From: Medicago truncatula
Lineage: Eukaryota; Streptophyta; Magnoliopsida; Fabales; Fabaceae
Reading direction: 5' to 3'
Length of the DNA: 64,000 bases
Assembly (NCBI RefSeq): GCF_003473485.1
Contig: NC_053048.1
Span: 8,121,501-8,185,500 of the forward strand
Shown: in pieces, positions 55,377 to 64,000 of the stretch
Layout: each line of letters opens with the position of its first letter
How positions within the stretch are numbered: position 1 is the stretch's first letter
Notes under the pieces: model-generated
The model's input: the letters and a program-made list of their open reading frames with translations, nothing else
Told to the model about the DNA's origin: nothing
Databases searched by the model: none
Program-made: the position numbers and the translations under genes

Positions 55377-55386
55377 TATATATATT
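55377..55386 (+). promoter_or_regulatory. TATA box of the 12-LRR gene
   Basis: CTATATATAT, only about 33 bp before the ATG at 55419, implying a very short 5' leader unless transcription starts elsewhere. Confidence 0.55.
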
Positions 55387-55418
55387 CTCCCATGTACACA
55401 ACTAGAAAATAATCAACC

Positions 55419-56579
55419 ATGGAAATCACTTACAAAAATACCTCTGCTCTCTCTTTAATCTTCACTTTCATTCTCTTTATTTCCTCTCTCAACCTCTCTT
55501 TCTCCACCACTATATGCAACACAAATGACAAAAATGTCCTACTTGGGATTAAATCTCAATTCAACAATGCCTCAGTCTTCACAACATGGGATCCTATCAC
55601 TGACTGCTGTAAAAATTGGTCAGGCATAGAATGCAATTCAAATGGCCGTGTGACCATGCTTGCAGTTAGTGACACCAATGACGTCATTGGCGAGATCCCA
55701 ACCTCGGTAGTAAACCTTCCGTTCCTCCAATTTTTTACATTTGCTGTCTTTCCCGGTGTCTCTGGTACAATCCCTCCAGCCATTGCAAAGCTCACTAACC
55801 TTGTTCACCTCGACTTTAGCTTGGACAGTCTCACAGGCCCAATCCCTGATTTCTTAGGTCAACTCAAGAACCTCGATGTCATCGACCTCTCTGGGAACAG
55901 GTTTACCGGCCAAATCCCTGCATCACTAGGTCGACTCACCAAGCTTAGAAGCGCTAACCTTGGCTCAAACCAACTCTCCGGCCCAATCCCAGCCTCCTTA
56001 GGCATGATCAAGAGCCTAGAACAACTCTACATATACATTAACAACTTATCTGGCCCAATTCCAGCTTCTTTAGCTCAACTTCCTAAACTCAACGAACTTT
56101 CCCTATTTCAAAACCAGTTAACCGGCTCAATCCCTGAGAGTTTCGGCTCATTCAAGAACCCTGCTCTAAACATCGACCTTTCGTCCAACAACTTATCCGG
56201 GCCAATCCCAAGCTCTTTCGGCAAGGCCAAAATCACAGCATTGGTACTCTCGAAGAACAAGTTCTCTGGAGACGCGTCGTTTTTGTTTGGGAAAGATAAG
56301 ACTGTTTTAACAACCATGGATTTGAGTAACAATATTTTCAAGTTCGATTTTTCCAATGTCGATCTTTCTCCTGGCTTGAAGAACCTAGACATAAGTCACA
56401 ACATGATATTCGGGTCCCTTCCCGAAAAGCTTGGACAACTGCCGTTGCAAAGGCTTGATGTAAGCTTTAACCAGCTTTGTGGGCAGATTCCTACCGGACG
56501 ACGACTTAAGCAGTTTAGTCCAACAAAGTTTTCTAACAATACGTGTTTATGTGGTCTACCATTACCAGCTTGCACTTGA
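55419..56579 (+). CDS. PGIP-like secreted LRR protein, 12 LRRs
   Basis: 386 residues. Signal peptide about 1-31; N-cap C33, C63, C64 and C72 (CNTNDKNVLLGIKSQF, DCCKNWSGIEC); twelve LRRs about 77-365; C-cap LCGQIP and CLCGLPLPACT. Residues about 280-330 keep the irregular PGIP hallmark (FSGDASFLFGKDKT, then an FDFSNVDLSPGLKNLDISHN type pair), making this the most PGIP-like protein in the window, with two extra LRRs compared with classical PGIPs. The ATG has good context (AACCATGG). Sequons: NTS, NNAS, NWS, NLS, NNLS and NNT. Likely an apoplastic pectinase inhibitor by family; specificity unknown. No intron. Confidence 0.93.
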   Translation: MEITYKNTSALSLIFTFILFISSLNLSFSTTICNTNDKNVLLGIKSQFNNASVFTTWDPITDCCKNWSGIECNSNGRVTMLAVSDTNDVIGEIPTSVVNLPFLQFFTFAVFPGVSGTIPPAIAKLTNLVHLDFSLDSLTGPIPDFLGQLKNLDVIDLSGNRFTGQIPASLGRLTKLRSANLGSNQLSGPIPASLGMIKSLEQLYIYINNLSGPIPASLAQLPKLNELSLFQNQLTGSIPESFGSFKNPALNIDLSSNNLSGPIPSSFGKAKITALVLSKNKFSGDASFLFGKDKTVLTTMDLSNNIFKFDFSNVDLSPGLKNLDISHNMIFGSLPEKLGQLPLQRLDVSFNQLCGQIPTGRRLKQFSPTKFSNNTCLCGLPLPACT

Positions 56580-58485
56580 TTAATTTGGTTATTTGATTTG
56601 CAAAAACTGAAATAAGGAAATGAGTTGGTTGTGAATGGATTACGACTTTCTGATTTGTATGGATTTGAGATTATTGATGTTAATTATGTCAATGTACTAT
56701 AGTTGTGTAAGTAACACCGAGTTACCCTTACGTTTGAAACAATGTCTATACATTTTAAAGGTGAAATAAGTGATTTTAAAGGTAACGATGAGATAACCAC
56801 CAAGTAGAAGTCAATTTCAACTTATACATTTTTTACTCTCTACTTATATAAAATTAATCAAACCTTGAACACAACTTACTCTCAAGATTAAAAATCTTAA
56901 AATGATTATGCCGGTTATTCCAATTTCAAATGCTTATAATCTTTCGTGGTATAGCAAGTGTGTGTTAGAAAATGTTCACTTCTAAAGATTGTGCGACAGT
57001 TCAAAGGTATGTCGTCGTATAGTTTTTTAAGGTTTTATGACTTCAATCTCATTTGAAAAACACACGATGGAACAACAAATTTTGACATTAAAAGGTAATG
57101 AGGAGATAATTAATCATTAAATAGAAGTCAATTTCAACTTATTCCATAGGCTCGCATAAGTTAATTTTGAAGTTGTTCCTCTAAAGTGAACAAATCATTT
57201 TTTAGCGTAAGGTGGACAATATCAATTGTTAATTAACAAATTAAATGTTAATATTGTAGATACTTAATAATAAATCACGAGTGTGTTACAATAACAACCC
57301 TTGATTTTCTCATTTTACACTTAACTCACTTTAGAGGATTTTGTTAGATATATTATGCCTATAAAACTTGAAAACCTCTCTGTTTTTTTTTTAAGGAAGG
57401 AACTTGAAAACCTCTCTGTTAGTCTGCTTTATATAATGAGTTAATTTATTATTGATAATTAAATTCACAACATTGGAATTTAGTGGATACAATAGTTTTC
57501 TACTCAAACTTTTCATTGATTGAACTAAAATGATATAACTTTAGTGATAAATGTCCTATTAAGTGAAGGTAATTTTACTTGGAAGTTTACTTGTAATATT
57601 AATAACATTTTTAATATTTTTTTTATAAGCAAAATGTATTAATGAGAGTATAAGGAGTACTCTGGTCTAAACCCATTACACAATTATTTCTCATACACTT
57701 TAAAAACAAGTTAAAGGACTATTCCACCAATCCGAAAATAAAAATATTTTTACTCCTAACTTCTATACTAATAAACCAAGACCATAACAATCTTTAGATG
57801 TTTTTTTATTAATCACCTCCGCAAGATTTGTCACCTTCTCATTGAAGAGTATATCATACCTCTACAACCAAATGCACTAAATAAGACAACTTTTTTGGGA
57901 TCCTACCCTTAACAAGAAAATTGAAAGCCAAGAAGTTCTCAACCACATCGCAATTCGACTCTTCAGGATGCCATTCCAACCACTTGAAGATACAGTGCCC
58001 AACTGCCATGACAAAGGACTCAGAGAAAACACATCACACTATGTTGTTTTGTGATATACTTGTGTTATTCCGGAATTTTGAGTAAAGAGAGATCTAACTT
58101 CATGGTAGGAGTTGTCTGCCGCTCATTCAAACACACTTTTGATACCAAGTTTTCTTCAACATAACGAATGGGATGAGTTAATTACCACTAGAAAAATTGA
58201 CATTTCTGGCATAATATTGAATAGATCTTCTCGAATATTCACAAAAGAAGGTGGTTTGTGAGAAATTCAACAAAGACGATATACCAGCAAATTATGAGAG
58301 AAAGAATGACACTGAATCACAAAATAGACATCTTTATTACCATAAATAGAACATTCAAGTTGGTACAAGAAAAACAAAATAAAATTTTCAATTACAAAGT
58401 CAAACTTTTAAGCTGCCACTCATACACCGAAGAAGTTACATATATCTACAACTGTTCTGAATTTTCAAGAACATAACCGAACTTA
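56580..58485. other. AT-rich spacer, no gene
   Basis: The first ~150 bp are presumably the 3' UTR of the 12-LRR gene. A duplicated block (AACTTGAAAACCTCTCTGTT) lies at 57366 and 57400. The last ~200 bp are probably the 3' UTR of the next gene. No other coding sequence. Confidence 0.45.
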
Positions 58486-61400
58486 TCATGGTAGCAGCTT
58501 ATCCTTTCCATAGATGCGCTGAAGCTCAAGAGTAGCAGCTTGGTATGAAGCTGAAAAGGAGGAAAACATATTAAAATTAGAAGTTGAAAAGGTTAAATAA
58601 TCGATGTTGACTTTAATATCTGATGCAAGGGTGTGCTGGGCATGCAAACTGAAAATTCCTTACATTTCCAAGTACGGAAGTTCCTTTGGTTGATAGTGGC
58701 TCCTGTCACAGTTTGAATAGCATCAAAAAGCATCTCCTGAGGACTGTTTTTAAGCTCTTGAACAACAGCATAGACGGACTTTCCATTCTCAAAGAATATG
58801 TGACTGTTAGGATGTTTTGACTTGGCCCCAGCGTGACGCTCAAATTCATATGCATTAAGAGCCTTCATGACAGAATTTTTGCAGATCATTGCTAGGATTT
58901 ATGCAAATTCATATGCATGAGCACTATTGCTAGGAGTTATGAAGATTATTAGAATGCAAGTAATATAATATGCTAACCTTTTGCCCCTTGCAGATATCAC
59001 ATGAACACAGGTACCCAGTTCCTTTTATGACTCCTTGAAGATTTTTCTGCCAATGAGAACATCAAAAGTTTTAAAATGTTAGTAAGAAAAACTACAGTAG
59101 CTTCGAAATTCGAAAGTAAGACAAGTAAAATTGAAACACAGTTTACCTCCCTTGACCATGTACAATATTTTACCGGAATGCCATCAAAAATACCAGTTGA
59201 CAACAAACTTTTGACATTTGAAGGGAAGCTGTTAGTAGAAGGCTTCTTCGCTGTCTTTGGTTCTTTGTTTTTAACAACAGTTTCATTTTTAGCATTAGAT
59301 TTTGGAGTGCTATTTACAGGTGGATTAGGGCTTGATTCACTCAGATCCTTTTGGCTCTCGACACCTTGAGCTGAGTTCTGGTTGCCCATTAACGGATCAG
59401 AACTATTAATCATTCCAGTGGAGTCATTCAGTTGAGGGTTAACATGAAAACCTCCAAAAGAAATGGAACTGCTGTGACAATTACTCAGGTTTTGACTCAC
59501 AGGTAAAGAACTAGAGCTGCCGCTATCAAAAGATGGAATTGTTGAAGCAATGTTTGAATCCACCTTATCATAGGAAGGAGCCATAGTTGTGAAAGTTTCT
59601 CCTGATTTACCATAGGTTGGACCCATTGATGTAATGCTCTCATGCCCCATGGAATATGAGGTTCCTAGAGATATCAAATTGTCATCTTCCTTTCCATATG
59701 ACTGACCCATTGTTATGAAATTTCCATCGCCCCTGTCAAAGGACCGACCCATTGATAAAATATGTTCATCTCCCTTGCCATAATTGTGACCCATCAACAA
59801 AAAATTCCTGTCCCCTTTATTGAAGATGTGACCCATAGCAATGGTGTTGTCGCTTCCATTGGCGTAAGTTGGGCCTGATGTAATATTGTCATCATTCTTA
59901 TTGTAAACAGAACCTATCGAAAATATATTGTTATCAGCTGCTGGCGTGCCATGGTCGGAATCTCTGACTTGATTAACTTTAACTTTCCTTATACCACCAA
60001 AATTTAGAGATGGTGAAGGAACTCCTATGGAATGAGACATTGACAGCCCAATAGATGAATCATTACCATTCTGATTCCCAAAATCATTTCTTCCCATGTT
60101 TATATTTCCACTTCCAATTGACGGAATGTTTTTATCAACTGAATTGTTAGACCGTACAAAACCAGAACCAAAAGGACGGTCAGAAAATTGGCCAGTGACC
60201 GGGTGAAATCCCGAACTGGTTTCCCATTGAGAAACATTCATTGTTGAAACTGGCATGTCACTAACACCTTCAACTGCTTGTTTCTTGTTGCTGAACATTT
60301 GAGGTTCACTTGTATCCACAAACCACTGATGACTTCTCTTTGGTTCGACTCTTGAAGAATTATCAAATCCAATATTTTCTTCAGCTATGCAGCCAACATC
60401 TCGGGGACTCCAGAAGCCTTTATTCTGAAATGACTAAGAAAACCATAGCTTAGAGTGCTTATCTTACATGATTTATCACAAAGTGAGCATAGACTCAGCC
60501 AATGCATTTTTACAGAAAACATAATATTCCGTGTATGGAGTTTGAAATCAAATATTACTGATTACAAGCCATAAACTAGTTAAAAAAAATAACATACCGA
60601 ATCAACACAAATCACAAAGCCCCCATCAAGTAAGAAATTAAAAGAAAGGGGAAGGCTCGGAAGACAGATGGAACTCCTTCCTTACGAAGAAAACCCTTCA
60701 ATCGGATAGGAATTTAGAACAAGAATGAAACACATTTATTGAAGCATCTGTTTTGTGAATCTTCAGCCAAATTTTGTAAATTAAAAACAAATCTAACTTC
60801 TACCTTCCGATTTAAATAACTACATAGAAATAACAAAGTGAAGAATCTTCGTCAAAATGGAATCCAGAATCCATTTCAAGCATGCACACAAGTCATATTA
60901 TTATTACCTCTGTGTTAACATCACACATTCACAATAAAAATTTATTAATCCAAAAATTAGTCCAAGTTTAACCTCGCAAAACAATATCAGAGTTATGCAT
61001 TTGTAAACTTCATAATACTTTACTCTGATCATTGCATAACTTCAACAAAATTCAGTTCCACAGAGCTACTTATAAATCAAAAACGTCCACTCACAATTCA
61101 GTTAATAAACCAACAAATCATCAAGATCAACTACAAATGAATGTATCAAATTCAAAGCATGCTTAAAAAAAGGGGATTAAAAAAATAAAATAAAGAATGG
61201 AGGAAACTCCCTCCGGTCACTATTATAAGTAAAAAAAATCATTTTTAGGTTCATTGCATAACTTCATTTCAAGGTTCATACATAATGTATCCGGTTTCAA
61301 ATATACACCAGATACATCGTTATTCAATAAATTTAAAAAGTAATTTTTTTCTTACAATAATGACTAGTATACGCTGACACCACTAATAATTTTAGAAAAT

Positions 61401-61615
61401 TATATAATTCAGTATAATTATGTGTGTCGGTGTCGTGTCGGACACCACATGTGTCTGATACGTGGACACAAAAGCCTGACCCGAGGAGTGTCCGTGTTTC
61501 ATAGTATTATACTTACTATGCAGTTCATCAAGCAATTCCATACAACAACAAAATCAAACATCAAACAACATTTGCATGAAACAAAAACCTTTCTCTAAAC
61601 TTAAAAACATACCAT
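58486..61615 (-). CDS. TDBD-type (Tify-domain-binding-like) nuclear protein, five coding exons
   Basis: Exons reconstructed from splice sites: 61613-61615 (ATG only, then donor GTATGT), 59147-60433 (429 codons), 58978-59046 (23 codons), 58664-58862 and 58486-58550 (stop TGA). Phases agree at every junction and the total is 540 residues. The protein begins MSFQNKGFWSPRDVGC. A low-complexity middle includes a 14-residue tandem repeat. The C-terminus has GIFDGIPVKYCTWSRE, CSCDICKGQK, NAYEFERHAG, HIFFENGKSVY and FRTWKSSYQAAT, the layout of the Tify-domain-binding (PF16135-like) region of plant nuclear proteins related to Arabidopsis At5g59830/At5g13660 (from memory, not searched). The acceptor of exon 4 has a poor pyrimidine tract. 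Molecular role is not known from sequence. Confidence 0.85.
59543..59917 (-). repeat. In-frame 14-residue (42-bp) coding tandem repeat
   Basis: Nine units within exon 2, consensus (M/I/L)GxxYxKxDxNxxx; for example MGHIFNKGDRNFLL, MGHNYGKGDEHILS, MGRSFDRGDGNFIT, MGQSYGKEDDNLIS and MGPTYGKSGETFTT. The second unit is one residue shorter. DNA of the units is diverged, so the repeat is old or kept by selection. Confidence 0.9.
61205..61372. mobile_element. Family-A MITE in the first coding intron
   Basis: Left end CTCCCTCCGGTCACTATTAT, right end TTTTTTTCTTACAATAATGA (inverted, diverged), with a palindromic middle around GTATCCGG. It lies inside the 1.18-kb intron (60434-61612) of the TDBD-type gene. 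Confidence 0.65.
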
Positions 61616-61705
61616 ATCTCTCTCTTTGAAGATAACGATTTCACAAACTCGCTAGTATAATGCACAAACCTTCAAACTCGATCAACTACACCATCAAATC
61701 AAAAT

Positions 61706-61792
61706 CTGCAGCAATGATCAAAACAATATTAACATGAACACAAAAGGAAAAAAAAATAAGTATTAACAATAAGAAGGGAAAAAATGAAACCT
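61706..61792 (-). other. Predicted 5' UTR intron of the TDBD-type gene
   Basis: On the minus strand, the donor after CATTTCTAG (GTTTCA) and the acceptor TTGCTGCAG delimit an 87-bp T-rich intron upstream of the ATG exon. Inferred from splice consensus only. Confidence 0.4.
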
Positions 61793-61977
61793 AGAAATGA
61801 GAAAATGGAATCAAGAAATTGAAGCTACGATTGCTTTATTGAATTGAACAAGTTCAAATCACCAAACCGGAACTAACGCTGGAGAATTTCCCGACGGTGG
61901 CGCTCCGCCGTTGATAGTGACACTGAAAAAACGAAGTGTTTTTGTGATTGTTGCAAATGGGTTTTTGTGGATGGATC

Positions 61978-61988
61978 AAAGATATAGT
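61978..61988 (-). promoter_or_regulatory. Possible TATA box of the TDBD-type gene
   Basis: CTATATCTTTG on the minus strand, followed by a GC-richer leader around 61870-61920. Weak match to TATA. Confidence 0.3.
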
Positions 61989-61989
61989 G

Positions 61990-62540
61990 CGGTGCCTTCT
62001 AGAGTAATTAATTCTAAGCCTTATCTAACCGTACACGTGGCATAGTTCGATGCAATCTGCATGAGAGTTTGTGTCAAGAGGTTAATCTGGACCGTTGAAA
62101 CTGTGTGTCGTTACATTTGCATGAAACTGAATCCTTAGCGTATAGTGGAAACACGCGTGGGGGGTGTATGGTTTGTTTAGTTACGATGACATGGCATGTT
62201 GTGATTGGTGAAATTAGAAACACTTTCAAGTATGTAAGAAGTTTAATAATTGAGGTTTGGGTTTGGATATTACAACGTTTGGTTTAAAATTAGTGTCGTT
62301 TTAGTAAAAAAAAATATTTTAAAAGGAATGTCATTTTCAGTTTTCAATATAATAATAATATTTTTTTTAACTGTGCTCTTCAATTAATATTATATACACT
62401 ACTTTCAAAGTATTATTTTTTCTTTAATAGAAAACAAACTAATAGTTGATTAGGATAATTTGGTTTGAGGTAAATTGTGACTTGTGAGGATAAGTTGTTT
62501 CATATATATTCAACAAGATTGGTGTATATTAAATGTTTTT
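61990..62540. other. Upstream spacer of the TDBD-type gene
   Basis: No gene. Contains a GTACACGTGGCA motif (G-box core at 62034-62039) about 50 bp upstream of the possible TATA site. Confidence 0.4.
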
Positions 62541-62961
62541 TACAACAAATATAGCATAGGAAATTTTGGATCTTTTTCTACGAATTTCCAAGGAAATAAT
62601 GTGTTAGAATTTTTTCGAGGAAATTATCGAGGAATGGTTTGCTAGACAATATTTTGCAGACGGTGTCATCTGACACGCTTTCAAAAATTTATCAAGGAAT
62701 GGGTTTATAACATTGTTTTTGCGTGTAGGGTCGGTGCTTTCCAACGAAATTTTTCTTCGGTAAACCCAGCCAATCACAAGCTGCCACGCACCATGTTTTC
62801 AACTTTATTCTGCATGTGGGGCCAGAGTTTTCCGACGAAACATTTCCTCGGTAAATCCAGCAATCACAAACCCCCTTTGACTGAGAGATGCTTTCTGACA
62901 AAAAATTTGTCGGTAATTTTCTCGGAAATTTTGGTAGGAAAATTCAGTATTTTTTGTAGTG
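62540..62961. mobile_element. CACTA-type right end
   Basis: Ends TTTTTTGTAGTG at 62961 (inverted CACTACAAAAAA, a common plant CACTA terminus). Subterminal words such as TTTCCTCGGTAAA, CTTCGGTAAA and GTCGGTAATTTTC precede it. The left end is not found. Confidence 0.55.
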
Positions 62962-63655
62962 TGCAATGGTGATCAGTAGTAATGAGAGTGGTGATCAAAG
63001 GTTGATGGAGTAGTGATAGCCAGAGGTATAACCATTGATCGGAGTGGTAATTGTCAATGGTTGAAGTGGTGGTGGAGGTGATTGAAATGGTGGTTGGCAG
63101 TTGGGGTGTTCGCGGTGTGGTTTGGTTCGATTTTGAGCATAAAAATCATCCAAACTGTGAGATAAAAAAGTATCCAGTTTGGTTTGGTTGATTTTTAAAA
63201 AGTCATCTAAATCAAATCAAACCAATGCGGCTTGGATTGGTTTGGTTTGGTTTGTGCGGTTTATCGCGATATAAAAAAATATTTCATTAACTCTAATATT
63301 GCCGACTTGTTACAAAATAAACATATGACATTTTATTTTGCTCTTTACTTGATAAAATATGACTATACATGAATTGCATAGCTCCTTTTGTCAAAAAAAA
63401 AAATGAATTTCATAGTTCCTAAACTTTTATTTTCAATACCAACAATGTATTGTTCTGCCTTAATATAGTCATGTATTACATGTATCATAAACTGGCAGAA
63501 CATACCACCAAAGTTATATGGTTGATCAAAATAGGTAAAATTATAACTAACCATATTAAAATCAAACACAACTTATGTCAAAAATCAAATATGACTGATC
63601 GAAGCACAATTAAACAAAAATATCATGGAATCATCGTCACTCATTAATACTTTAA
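62962..63655. other. Spacer with GGTTTGGTTTGG tract, no gene
   Basis: 63115-63265 is rich in TTTGGTTTGGTT and its inverted CAAATCAAACC words, resembling a degraded repeat. No coding sequence. Confidence 0.4.
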
Positions 63656-63659
63656 TTTT

Positions 63660-63908
63660 AAGGGTTAAATAAGTAAATAATCCTTCTAAATATACCAGCA
63701 TATGATTTTAGTCCCCCTAAAATATTCTTTAGGCTTTTGGTCCCTCCAAAATTGTTCATCCATGAAATTAGCCTCTGCTCTACATTGAGAATAGGGACTA
63801 ATTTCATGGATGAAAATTTTTGGAGGGACCAAAAGCCTAAGAAATATTTTATAGGGACTAAAATCAAATGTTGGTATATTTAGGGGAACTATTTACTTAT
63901 TTAATCCT
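63660..63908. mobile_element. Foldback element (hairpin arms ~115 bp)
   Basis: AGGGTTAAATAAGTAAATAA on the left mirrors TTTACTTATTTAATCCT on the right; inner AGGCTTTTGGTCCCTCCAAA mirrors TTTGGAGGGACCAAAAGCCT, and CATCCATGAAATTAG mirrors CTAATTTCATGGATG. Short loop near 63785. No coding sequence. Confidence 0.88.
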
Positions 63909-64000
63909 AATTTTAATAAGAACTGCAGTATGTTTTTAGCAATCCAGTTCTCCAATATATTTTTAATTAAGATTTTTGATTCTTATTTTGATAAAAACTG

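Noticed and set aside
59076..59369. Plus-strand frame of 97 codons inside the TDBD-type gene
   Set aside because: Antisense shadow of exon 2; no independent support.

Overview
This is AT-rich plant nuclear DNA, most likely from a papilionoid legume related to Medicago or clover. The evidence is the protein sequences, plant-type splice sites, and a dense mix of CACTA, MITE, SINE, LINE and Ty1/Ty3 debris. The species is inferred; no database was searched. There are no tRNA, rRNA, CRISPR or prokaryotic features.

The window is a local cluster of PGIP-like genes (polygalacturonase-inhibiting-protein family, secreted leucine-rich-repeat proteins). Five intronless minus-strand genes (1159-1821, 16477-17160, 30008-30676, 34168-34836, 42329-42994) encode short 220-227 residue proteins. 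They keep the signal peptide and both cysteine caps but have only 5 LRRs, where classical PGIPs have about 10. Two longer genes, 53242-54324 (minus, 11 LRRs) and 55419-56579 (plus, 12 LRRs), sit head to head with about 1.1 kb between their start codons. The short genes near 30, 34 and 42 kb are almost identical and lie in recent segmental duplications that also copied their flanks. PGIPs act in the cell wall against pathogen pectinases; whether the 5-LRR forms still bind pectinases cannot be told from sequence.

The last gene (58486-61615, minus) is unrelated. Its five coding exons, reconstructed here, give 540 residues with a Tify-domain-binding-type (TDBD/PF16135-like) C-terminal region, probably a nuclear regulatory protein. 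It carries an in-frame 14-residue tandem repeat, and its start codon lies alone at the end of an upstream exon.

The rest is mostly transposon-derived. The most striking structure is at 1950-3726: nine apparently identical 198-bp tandem units, each with a CACGTG G-box/ABRE-like core. They lie directly upstream of the TATA box of the first PGIP-like gene and are bounded by a 9-bp target-site duplication. Other items are a 3.9-kb CACTA element with a CTC target duplication (8994-12904), a 161-bp CACTA-type MITE (36367-36527), two long foldbacks (35542-36089, 63660-63908), tandem duplications at 17.6-20.2 kb and 20.7-22.5 kb, Ty3, Ty1 and LINE fragments, two SINE families, and a stranded exon with intact splice sites present twice (37018-37167, 44333-44481). 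Several gene-free stretches look like promoters of lost PGIP-like copies.
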